Shown here: positions 24,251-30,609 of the stretch, one piece after another
How positions within the stretch are numbered: position 1 is the stretch's first letter
Layout of the letters: each line of letters begins with the position of its first letter
Assembly (NCBI GenBank): GCA_020060105.1
Contig: JAGVAV010000004.1
Location: 1 to 42,558, forward strand
DNA from: Candidatus Woesebacteria bacterium
GTDB lineage: Bacteria; Patescibacteriota; Microgenomatia; Woykebacterales; 2-01-FULL-43-14
DNA: 42,558 nt
Direction of reading: 5' to 3'
The notes under the pieces: generated by a model
Seen by the model: only the letters and a program-made list of their open reading frames with translations
Told to the model about the DNA's origin: nothing
Databases searched by the model: none
Program-made: the position numbers and the translations under genes

Positions 24251-25321
24251 TTACTTTTGGGCTATTTCTTTTAAACGTGACAAGGCCTTGCCCTGGCGTA
24301 AGGCGTGGTAAACATAGTTCTTTTCTCTCTCTTTCTCCTCCGGAGTTTTTTCTCCCTGCTGATCTCCCAAAGGCAAGTTTTCCGAAACTTCTGCTTCCGT
24401 AACTTCGATCCCTTCTCTCTCAGAAACTTTTCTTAGCATGAGTTCGATTTTAACATTAGCTTCGGCCTGATCGCGCCACTGCGCTCTCAGTTGTTCAACG
24501 GTCTTACCCTCTTTGGATAAATAATCTTGAAGTTTCAAACCATATTGAGCAAGATACTGGCTAAAATTGAGGAGTAACCGATTTAACTCGGCCTCAATTA
24601 AAGCCTCTGGGACCTCAACTTCAATACTTTTCAAGGCTTTTCCAACCACTTCATTTTCAAATTCTTTTTCCACCTGATATTTCTCCTGAATCTCTAATTC
24701 TTTCTTCACCTTATCTTTTAAATCACCCAGGTCCTTAGCCCCCAACTTTTTGGCAAACTCATCATCTGGAGCTTTTTTCTCTAAGGAAATCTTTTCTCCC
24801 CCCGGTGTATAAAGCACCTTTTCTGAATCCGCTACTTTTGACTGTCCTTTTTCCGTTTCTTGAGCTACTTTCCAACGCTCGAAAAGGCTCATTACCGCCT
24901 CTTCAATTTCTTTTTCTCCAACTTCCTTAACCTCTTTCTTTTTCACCCTAATGTTCTGGTAGTCTTCCAGTTTAACCTCAGGCATTACGGTAACTTTCGC
25001 CTTATAAACTAGGTCCTTCCCTAGCTCAAACTGTAAAATACTTACGGCAGGATCAGTAATCGGCATCAGCTTTTCTTCTTTTAATGCCTCAATTAAAGAG
25101 TGGGGGAGGACACTTTCCAAAATTTCTCGGCTAATTCGATCCCGACCGATCTTAGATTCCACCATTTCCAAAGGAGCTTTACCCTTCCTAAACCCAGATA
25201 TTTCAACCTGAGCCGCCAGATTTTCCAAAATGTGGCGACGCTGTTTCGCCAAAGTCTCTGCCGGAACGGTAACCGTCAATTCGTATTCACTTTTCGGCAA
25301 TTTCTGTACTTCTTTTTGCAT
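24251..25321 (-). CDS. tig: Trigger factor lacking the FKBP/PPIase domain
   Basis: Ribosome-bound chaperone for nascent chains. The N-terminal ribosome-binding domain is complete (residues 1-110), with the signature GFRKGKAPLEMVE. In E. coli a PPIase domain of roughly 100 residues follows; here LFERWKVAQETEKGQSKVADSEKVLYTPGG passes with a linker of only about 40 residues to the C-terminal SurA-like chaperone arms (DLKDKVKKELEIQEKYQVEKEFENEVV, LIEAELNRLLLNFSQYLAQYG). The total is 356 residues against 432. Chaperoning should persist without prolyl isomerase activity. It has an extended -10 promoter and a GAAGGTGG ribosome site. No clpP or clpX follows, unlike the usual order. Confidence 0.93.
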   Translation of the reverse strand: MQKEVQKLPKSEYELTVTVPAETLAKQRRHILENLAAQVEISGFRKGKAPLEMVESKIGRDRISREILESVLPHSLIEALKEEKLMPITDPAVSILQFELGKDLVYKAKVTVMPEVKLEDYQNIRVKKKEVKEVGEKEIEEAVMSLFERWKVAQETEKGQSKVADSEKVLYTPGGEKISLEKKAPDDEFAKKLGAKDLGDLKDKVKKELEIQEKYQVEKEFENEVVGKALKSIEVEVPEALIEAELNRLLLNFSQYLAQYGLKLQDYLSKEGKTVEQLRAQWRDQAEANVKIELMLRKVSEREGIEVTEAEVSENLPLGDQQGEKTPEEKEREKNYVYHALRQGKALSRLKEIAQK

Positions 25322-25349
25322 CGCAAACCACCTTCAAAACAACTTCACC

Positions 25350-25378
25350 ATTATATCATGAAAGACCCAGTTTCCAAA
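25350..25378 (-). promoter_or_regulatory. tig: tig promoter
   Basis: TTTGGA, 17 bases, TATAAT with TGA directly before it (extended -10). The start would fall about 20 bases before the ATG, leaving room for the GAAGGTGG site. The -10 overlaps the ATG at 25358 on the other strand. Confidence 0.65.
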
Positions 25379-25405
25379 AGTCAAAAAAATGTTAAACTTT
25401 ATCTA

Positions 25406-26395
25406 ATGAGCCGTCAAGGTAGTCATCTGTTTAGCTTTATCTTCTTTCTAACAGCAATCATCTTAATATTGTTGGGGAGTTTGCTGTTTTCAAGTGGGAG
25501 GCTAACAACCCCTCTCTTAAAATCCAGCAATGTCTCTCAACAGGCCAAAAATCTTCTGACTGAAAAACGTTTTCTAGACGAGTTTCAACCTCCGAAGTTA
25601 AAGAACTTCAATCAGCTAGAAGTCGAAAAAGTAATTGAAACTTTTCTCGGAAATCTGCCTGGAAATTACGCTATCATCATTAAGAGTCTAGAAAGCGGGG
25701 AAGAATTTACTTTGTTTGAAAATAAAGTATTTCATTCTGCTAGTCTTTACAAGTTAGCGGTCATGTGGGCCACCTACCAAGCCATTGAAGAAAGGGGGCT
25801 TGACAAAGAAACATTACTTTTTCCGTCGAATAACAGCTTGCCTTCAATGAAAGTAGCTGAAGCCTTGGAGAAAATGATTACGGTAAGTGATAACCATTCC
25901 GCTATATTGCTGGCACAAAAACTTGGTTGGGAAAAAATCACTCAACTGATGCATCAGGAAGGGTTAACCCGCACGTCCTTAATTGACTACCCTCAAACAA
26001 CTGCCAAAGATATAGCCAAGCTTCTAGAAAAAGTGTATCTTGGTCAAGCGGTTAACAAAGAAGCTTCAAAAGAAATGCTTGATTTACTACTAAAACAAAG
26101 AGTTAACGATCGAATCCCTAAATACCTCCCAGAAGAAATCAAAGTCGCCCATAAAACGGGTGAGTTAGACACGGTTCGCCACGACGCAGGAATTGTCTTT
26201 ACCCCCAATGGAGGTTACATCTTAGTTGTCTTGACCGACACAATTCGCCAAGATTTCACTAAAAATCAAGTCGCCCTTCTTTCTCAAGAGATTTATAACC
26301 TGTTTGAAAAAAATCTCTCTTCAGAAATAAACGCCTCTCCCCAGGGCCTAAATTCAGAAAAAACCTACGTCAGCTTTGGGGATTTACTTAAGTAA
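25406..26395 (+). CDS. Beta-lactamase-fold serine hydrolase, membrane anchored
   Basis: The protein has an N-terminal membrane segment (LFSFIFFLTAIILILLGSLLF) and an extracytoplasmic penicilloyl-serine-transferase-type domain. The three active-site motifs of class A enzymes are in order: SLYK in HSASLYKLAV, SDN in TVSDNHSA, and KTG in AHKTGELD. The spacing fits the beta-lactamase2 family, which includes both lactamases and housekeeping enzymes of wall metabolism. The Glu166 region is not clear (TSLIDYPQTTAKD), so lactam hydrolysis is uncertain. The track start at 25100 reads antisense through trigger factor and is wrong. I choose the ATG at 25406 because TGTTAAACT ends 7 bases before it; 25358 is the alternative. 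Confidence 0.85.
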   Translation: MSRQGSHLFSFIFFLTAIILILLGSLLFSSGRLTTPLLKSSNVSQQAKNLLTEKRFLDEFQPPKLKNFNQLEVEKVIETFLGNLPGNYAIIIKSLESGEEFTLFENKVFHSASLYKLAVMWATYQAIEERGLDKETLLFPSNNSLPSMKVAEALEKMITVSDNHSAILLAQKLGWEKITQLMHQEGLTRTSLIDYPQTTAKDIAKLLEKVYLGQAVNKEASKEMLDLLLKQRVNDRIPKYLPEEIKVAHKTGELDTVRHDAGIVFTPNGGYILVVLTDTIRQDFTKNQVALLSQEIYNLFEKNLSSEINASPQGLNSEKTYVSFGDLLK

Positions 26396-26440
26396 AAAGG
26401 GCTTCCCTTCCTCCTTGACAAGGATTTGTACAACAGGTGT

Positions 26441-26469
26441 TTGATTTGAAACTTTAAATTGTATATTAT
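26441..26469 (+). promoter_or_regulatory. Promoter of the Cas4-like gene pair
   Basis: TTGATT, exactly 17 bases, TATTAT. It gives a leader of about 40 bases before the ATG at 26518. Confidence 0.6.
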
Positions 26470-26517
26470 TAAAGGCGACAAAATGGAAGAAGTTGACCGC
26501 GATTAAAGGTAGTCATT

Positions 26518-26844
26518 ATGAGTCAGGAGAATCATTCAACAATTATCTCTGCCTCGGAAATAGGGGAGTATGTTTATTGTTCCCGCTCTTTCTGGCTTCA
26601 TCGAGAATACCCAGAATTTAAAGAAACAGCCCCGAAAAAAACTTTTTTGGATCTCTTCAGAGCCAGAGAAAACCGGTTAGAGATTGGTATTAGGCTTCAC
26701 GCCAAGCAAGCCGCTCAAGTCAAACGGCAAGCTCAACTAAGAAAGGTCGCTTACTTATTAGTGTTAATCATTAGTCTCTTTATTATCGTCACCCTTGGTC
26801 TTTATTTAGTATGGAAAATGCGTTTATTGTTTTTGCCATTTTAA
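26518..26844 (+). CDS. Cas4-like Fe-S N-terminal half with membrane anchor
   Basis: A 108-residue protein. Its start, TIISASEIGEYVYCSRSFWLHREYP, is the N-terminal block of Cas4-type and related PD-(D/E)XK nucleases, with the first Fe-S cysteine at residue 21. EIGIRLHAKQAAQ carries the RxxxG/H region that follows in such enzymes. Then, where a nuclease core should begin, comes a membrane segment (VAYLLVLIISLFIIVTLGLYLVW) and the protein ends. The catalytic part and the remaining three cysteines are in the next gene, which starts 34 bases before this one ends, in the -1 frame. I read the two as subunits of one membrane-tethered nuclease. A frameshift of a single ancestral gene is the alternative. 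Confidence 0.78.
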   Translation: MSQENHSTIISASEIGEYVYCSRSFWLHREYPEFKETAPKKTFLDLFRARENRLEIGIRLHAKQAAQVKRQAQLRKVAYLLVLIISLFIIVTLGLYLVWKMRLLFLPF

Positions 26845-27341
26845 TTCTTGTAATCACTTTGTTGATCGCCTACTTCCTTATTCGCTACGCTAAGGTGCTT
26901 GGAAAAAGGGCTGGGTTTGATTACAAACAAGTGGTTTATCAAGACATTCGCGAGGACGGAACTTTGACCAGGCCGCTTTATGCCCGACAATACGGTTTAG
27001 TAGGCAAACCTGACTGGATCATTGAAGAAAACGGAAGTCTAATTCCCATCGAAGACAAACCTACCAGCATGAATCTTTACCCGTCCCACATTGGCCAACT
27101 AATGGCTTACTGCTTTTTAATCGAAGAGGTTTATGGCCTAAAACCTCCCCACGGAAAAATCCGCTTAAGTGACCGGATTGAAAAAATTGTTTATAACGAA
27201 AGAGCAAGAGAAGAAGTCATTCGGATCCTCCGTCGCATGAGAGAAGATTTGAAAAAAGACACAATTCACCCAAACCACCCGGACAAAAACCGTTGCCTTT
27301 CCTGCAAATACCTAGATATCTGTGGCGAAACAAAACGCTAA
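26811..27341 (+). CDS. Cas4-like nuclease catalytic half with membrane anchor
   Basis: A 176-residue protein beginning with its own membrane helix (FIVFAILILVITLLIAYFLI). The nuclease core follows: VVYQDIRED, GLVGKPDWIIEENGSLIPIEDK with the catalytic Asp (KPD) and the ExK pair (EDK), then the QxxxY-type motif HIGQLMAYCFLIEE. The C-terminus has CLSCKYLDIC, three cysteines that in Cas4 join one N-terminal cysteine to hold a 4Fe-4S cluster. That fourth cysteine is absent here and is supplied by the upstream gene. No CRISPR array or other cas gene is in the window, so adaptation is not implied. The start ATG lies inside the upstream gene, implying coupled translation. Confidence 0.82.
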   Translation: MENAFIVFAILILVITLLIAYFLIRYAKVLGKRAGFDYKQVVYQDIREDGTLTRPLYARQYGLVGKPDWIIEENGSLIPIEDKPTSMNLYPSHIGQLMAYCFLIEEVYGLKPPHGKIRLSDRIEKIVYNERAREEVIRILRRMREDLKKDTIHPNHPDKNRCLSCKYLDICGETKR

Positions 27342-27412
27342 CTACACCCTTCCCATCCCTTAGAAAAGCGGCCCAGTCGCCGAAGCGAAAATAAGGCCTT
27401 GACTCTTGCCTG

Positions 27413-27441
27413 GTGACAAAATAGTTTGGTTATGCTAGGAT
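27413..27441 (+). promoter_or_regulatory. Promoter of the small membrane protein gene
   Basis: GTGACA, 17 bases, TAGGAT with TGC directly before the -10 box (extended -10). Transcription would start near 27448, immediately before the hairpin at 27450. Confidence 0.5.
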
Positions 27442-27448
27442 ATCATTA

Positions 27449-27486
27449 TAAACTGGCTGAGGGCTTAGCTTCCAGCCGGTTTTTTA
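27449..27486 (+). terminator. Intrinsic terminator or 5' attenuator
   Basis: AACTGGCTG and CAGCCGGTT form a nine-base stem with one G-T pair, followed by a T-run. It lies about 110 bases after the Cas4-like pair and right at the predicted start of the next transcript, so it can serve as terminator for the one and attenuator for the other. Confidence 0.65.
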
Positions 27487-27499
27487 TTGGGAGAAGAAT

Positions 27500-27772
27500 A
27501 TGTTTATCATTGGCCGTCTCATTTATCTTTTCTTTGCCATCATTGCTTTTTCCATTTTTTTCCGACTTGTCTTTCTTTTTTTCGGAATTTTTAATGATAA
27601 TCCCTTTGTTTCCTTAGTCATGAACTGGGGTGGATTCTTTGCTGGTCCATTTTTTGGCATCCTTCCCAGCTTTGATTTGCCCGCCCCACTCGGAATAATC
27701 GAAACCGGCTCTCTCATTGCTTTAGTTGTCTACGCCATCTTAGGCCAACTGTTAGCCGCAATCTTTCGCTAA
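27500..27772 (+). CDS. Small polytopic membrane protein of unknown function
   Basis: A 90-residue protein with three hydrophobic segments (IGRLIYLFFAIIAFSIFFRLVFLFFGIF, a central Gly/Pro-rich loop around FFAGPFFGILPSFDLPAPLG, and LIALVVYAILGQLLAAIF). The pattern faintly resembles YggT-type proteins, but I would not assign it. The ATG follows GGGAGAAGA at a usual distance, which decides against the overlapping ORF at 27426. It has its own promoter with a leader hairpin, and it lies between the Cas4-like pair and a RecB-like nuclease. Whether it works with either is unknown. Confidence 0.7.
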   Translation: MFIIGRLIYLFFAIIAFSIFFRLVFLFFGIFNDNPFVSLVMNWGGFFAGPFFGILPSFDLPAPLGIIETGSLIALVVYAILGQLLAAIFR

Positions 27773-27839
27773 ATAACCACTAAACTGACCCACCAGCACT
27801 TCCGTTTCACCTCTTTGGATTGTTTCGATAATCAAACAA

Positions 27840-27899
27840 GATTAATGATTGAGGATTAACGATTAATAAATTCTTTAATCATTATTCATCAATCAAGTT
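27840..27899. repeat. Dispersed palindromic AT-rich repeat, copy B
   Basis: GATTGAGGATTAACGATTA and TTTAATCATTATTCATCAAT form imperfect inverted arms. Copy A at 3120-3212 has the same two arms in the same order. This copy is shorter between the arms. It lies in the 264-base spacer before the RecB-like nuclease gene. Confidence 0.6.
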
Positions 27900-28036
27900 C
27901 TGGTCAATGGAATTTGTTTAGGGTTTCGGATTCAGAATTTCGAACTTGGTGTTTTTTGTCAGACTACCAGGGCCTTGACCATCTAACCTCACAGATGATA
28001 CCATCAACCTACCCTTTGTTACGACTGGGAGGTTTG

Positions 28037-28852
28037 ATGTTTGAAATATCTCCTTATACCTTTCGGATGTTCTCTGATTGCCCTCAACAGTATTTCTTTT
28101 ACCAACAAAAGGATCTCCGTTTAAAGTACAAAAAGACGCGGATCTACTTTGTGGCAGGAAGTGTAGTTCACTCGACCTTGAAGAATCTTTTTAGCGCTTA
28201 CCAACCCGAAGAGAGAGACAAAGAAACTTTACTGGGCCTTTTTCAAAACGAGTGGAAGAAAAACAGCTTAAACTTTCAAAAAGCTGGGGGAGACGAACAA
28301 CTTTACTTTCAACGGATGCGTGATCAAATAATGCTCTTCGCCAAAGTACAAGATCTAAAAGCCACCCCCGCTCTAACGGAGGACTACTATGAAGCTCCTT
28401 TAACAGAAGGGGTTCTCCTTAGGGGCAAGATTGACCGGGCGGATAGAGTAAACGGAGGAATCTTAATCATCGACTATAAAACCAACAAATTGATTCCAGA
28501 GAACCAAGACCCTTTACAACTTTATGCTTACGCTTTGATTTTAAATGAAAACGCTAAACAAAGGCTTAATCTTGACGGCGATATCAAGGTCACTCAAGTC
28601 AATTATCTCTATCTTGCCACCTCTGATTTTTACAGCTTTGAGGTCAACGAGGAGATTATGGAAAAAACAAAACAAATTTTTCTCGATAAAGTTGAAGAGA
28701 TTCGAAATGCCGCAGATAGTCTTTACCAAAAGGGAGCGGAAGCTAGAGTAGGGAAGCAGTGTAGCTTTTGTGATTTTACTGAAATCTGTCCAAGAAAAAA
28801 TGAAGCTTTAGCCTTCGCCAAACCTGGCAGCGACCTTGAAGAGCTTACTTAA
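28037..28852 (+). CDS. RecB-type PD-(D/E)XK nuclease with Fe-S cysteines
   Basis: A 271-residue stand-alone nuclease domain. The first cysteine is in RMFSDCPQQYFFY (residue 15). RIYFVAGSVVHSTLKNLF carries the conserved GxxxH. The catalytic residues are in LLRGKIDRADR (Asp) and ILIIDYKTNK (DxK), then QLYAYALIL is the QxxxY motif. CSFCDFTEIC at the C-terminus supplies three cysteines, as in AddB and Cas4-like enzymes with a 4Fe-4S cluster. No helicase domain is present. I start at 28037 because GGGAGG lies directly upstream; the track's first 41 residues lack a ribosome site. Unlike the Cas4-like pair 700 bases upstream, all four cysteines are in one protein. The role may be repair or DNA salvage. 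Confidence 0.88.
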   Translation: MFEISPYTFRMFSDCPQQYFFYQQKDLRLKYKKTRIYFVAGSVVHSTLKNLFSAYQPEERDKETLLGLFQNEWKKNSLNFQKAGGDEQLYFQRMRDQIMLFAKVQDLKATPALTEDYYEAPLTEGVLLRGKIDRADRVNGGILIIDYKTNKLIPENQDPLQLYAYALILNENAKQRLNLDGDIKVTQVNYLYLATSDFYSFEVNEEIMEKTKQIFLDKVEEIRNAADSLYQKGAEARVGKQCSFCDFTEICPRKNEALAFAKPGSDLEELT

Positions 28853-28857
28853 CCTAC

Positions 28858-28886
28858 TTGCTGGATTAGCGCTTTAGGAGTATTAT
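28858..28886 (+). promoter_or_regulatory. Promoter of the ROK kinase gene
   Basis: TTGCTG, exactly 17 bases, TATTAT, ending 9 bases before the ATG at 28896. This predicts a transcript with almost no leader. Confidence 0.6.
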
Positions 28887-28895
28887 AAAAACAGA

Positions 28896-29732
28896 ATGTA
28901 TATCGGTATTGACATCGGAGGCACACACACCCGAGTCGCTTCCGCTAACGTCCCAAATCAAATTATTCAAAAAGAGGACTTTCCCACAACCTCTTACCAA
29001 GAAACTATTTCCTCAATTGTCAAATCGATTAGCCGTATTACACAAGATAAAATCAAAGCTATTGGTATTTCCAGTCCCGGGCCGTTAAGCCCGGATCAAA
29101 GAATCCTTTTAAACTCTCCGAATCTTCCCGGTTGGGAAAATCAACCCCTAGGTGACACCTTAGAACAAAACTTTCACTGCCCAGTTACGCTAGAGCACGA
29201 TGCGGCCGCCGCCGCCATAGCTGAATATAGCTATGGAGCAGGAATCGGAAGTAATCCTCTTTTATATCTTACTCTCAGTACCGGTATTGGGGGAGGAGTG
29301 ATCAAAGATGGCCAAGTATTTAAAGGAGTTTATAATCTCGAAATAGGACATCAAACAGTTGATAAAACAGGGCCAAGGTGCAACTGTGGCCGGAGGGGCT
29401 GTCTTGAAGCGTTAGTCTCAGGTTGGGCCATCGAAAAAAAATATGGCCACCCTCCTCGAGAAATCAATCAACCAGAAGTTTGGGAAGAGATTGCCGCAAA
29501 TCTTGCCGTGGGAATTGCTAATTCTATTTTTCATTACTCCCCAGCGGTAGTCGTCTTGGGAGGAGGATTGGTTCAAAAAGGCTCTCTGCTATTTAAGCCT
29601 TTAGAAGAACACCTAAAGTCTAATCTTCCTCTCTATCGTCATAAACCTTTAATCAAGCCCGCGGCCCTAGGCCAAGATTCTGGTCTTATCGGCGCTTTAA
29701 TCTTAGCCCAACAAAGTAAACAAATCTCATAG
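28896..29732 (+). CDS. ROK-family sugar kinase, probable glucokinase
   Basis: Cytosolic sugar kinase of 278 residues. The phosphate-1 motif is IGIDIGGTHTRVA. The substrate region includes LEHDAAAAAIAE, where the catalytic Asp is seen, and LSTGIGGGVI is the phosphate-2 motif. The ROK signature with zinc ligands is complete: LEIGHQTVD and CNCGRRGCLEALVSG. The C-terminal adenosine motif is VVLGGGLVQ. The spacing suggests glucokinase over a ROK repressor, as no DNA-binding domain precedes it. It opens a run of three carbohydrate genes and would phosphorylate glucose released by TreT running in reverse; that link is inference. Confidence 0.92.
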   Translation: MYIGIDIGGTHTRVASANVPNQIIQKEDFPTTSYQETISSIVKSISRITQDKIKAIGISSPGPLSPDQRILLNSPNLPGWENQPLGDTLEQNFHCPVTLEHDAAAAAIAEYSYGAGIGSNPLLYLTLSTGIGGGVIKDGQVFKGVYNLEIGHQTVDKTGPRCNCGRRGCLEALVSGWAIEKKYGHPPREINQPEVWEEIAANLAVGIANSIFHYSPAVVVLGGGLVQKGSLLFKPLEEHLKSNLPLYRHKPLIKPAALGQDSGLIGALILAQQSKQIS

Positions 29733-29746
29733 TGATCATTACTGTC

Positions 29747-29775
29747 TTGTGCCAGCTTGGGTGATTAGTTATAAA
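29747..29775 (+). promoter_or_regulatory. Promoter of galT
   Basis: TTGTGC, exactly 17 bases, TATAAA. The -10 ends 8 bases before the GTG at 29784 and 11 before the ATG at 29787, so the message starts close to the coding region. Confidence 0.6.
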
Positions 29776-29783
29776 ATAAACTA

Positions 29784-30602
29784 GTGATGGTAGAAGAGTT
29801 TAAGTTTTACCAAGATCCCGTTAATAAAAAATGGACGATTTTTGCCCCAAGAAGAGCTAAAAGGCCAGACATTGCCAAAGGGAGTGAGCCTGTTTGCCCC
29901 TTTTGTCCGGAGCATGAAAGATTAACCCCACCAGAAATTTACCGTTTTGGAGACGGGCCAGCAAACCAACCTGGATGGCAAGTTCGGGTTATTCCCAATA
30001 AGTTCCCTTTCACTTCCGTTCACGAGATTGTTATCCATAGTCCTAATCATCATCAAAACCTTCCAGACCTGCCCCTAATTCAAGTAGAAAGAGTCCTCAA
30101 AGTTTACCAGCTTAGATACAAGTTTTATAAAGATCGAGGGCAGGTATTTATTTTTCATAATCGAGGCAGCGAAGGAGGGGAATCTTTACCTCACCCACAT
30201 AGCCAGATTTCAGTGATCCCTAAAGAAGTTTCTCTAGAAACACCCCGATTAGGGGAAATAACCAACTTAGCTCGATCAACTAAACACTTCCGCATCTTTT
30301 GCCCCCAAGATTCACAGTGGCCGTATGAAGTTTGGATCGCCCCAAAAAGAAAAGGGACAACCTTTGAGGAAGTAACCGACGGGGAGTTGGCTGATTTTTC
30401 CAAAACAGTCCAAGAAGTTCTCCAAAAACTCCTGATGAAGTTAGGAAAAAATCTCTCCTTTAACTATTACATTTATCCTGGAGGAAACTGGTATTGGAGA
30501 TTAATCCCTAGAACTGCGGTAAAGGGGGGCTTTGAAATCGGGACAGGAATTTTTATTAACACCGTCGATCCAAGAGAAGTCGCGGCTTTATTAAAAGATT
30601 AG
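29784..30602 (+). CDS. galT: Galactose-1-phosphate uridylyltransferase family protein
   Basis: A HIT-superfamily nucleotidyltransferase of 272 residues, shorter than the roughly 350 of E. coli GalT. The N-terminus DPVNKKWTIFAPRRAKRP and the zinc pair CPFC are typical of the family. GWQVRVIPNKFPF and FHNRGSEGGESLPHPHSQISVIP contain the active site; the nucleophilic His is the second one in HPHSQ. The second half has NYYIYPGGNWYWRLIPR. The enzyme exchanges UMP between UDP-glucose and a hexose-1-phosphate; members in other organisms may use UTP or ADP donors. GTG (29784) and ATG (29787) are both possible starts. It is followed by treT after 7 bases with an AGGAGGT overlapping its stop. Confidence 0.92.
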   Translation: MMVEEFKFYQDPVNKKWTIFAPRRAKRPDIAKGSEPVCPFCPEHERLTPPEIYRFGDGPANQPGWQVRVIPNKFPFTSVHEIVIHSPNHHQNLPDLPLIQVERVLKVYQLRYKFYKDRGQVFIFHNRGSEGGESLPHPHSQISVIPKEVSLETPRLGEITNLARSTKHFRIFCPQDSQWPYEVWIAPKRKGTTFEEVTDGELADFSKTVQEVLQKLLMKLGKNLSFNYYIYPGGNWYWRLIPRTAVKGGFEIGTGIFINTVDPREVAALLKD

Positions 30603-30609
30603 GAGGTTA

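Noticed and set aside
25100-25405. N-terminal extension of the beta-lactamase-fold ORF in the track
   Set aside because: It reads antisense through the start of trigger factor and lies upstream of any promoter; the hydrophobic anchor begins near 25430.
26805-26844. Programmed -1 frameshift joining the two Cas4-like ORFs
   Set aside because: The T-run (TTGTTTTTG) does not fit the X XXY YYZ pattern and no pseudoknot is evident; overlapping starts explain the arrangement better.
27426-27617. 63-residue ORF overlapping the small membrane protein gene
   Set aside because: It spans a terminator-like hairpin and lacks a ribosome site; the ATG at 27500 in another frame has one.
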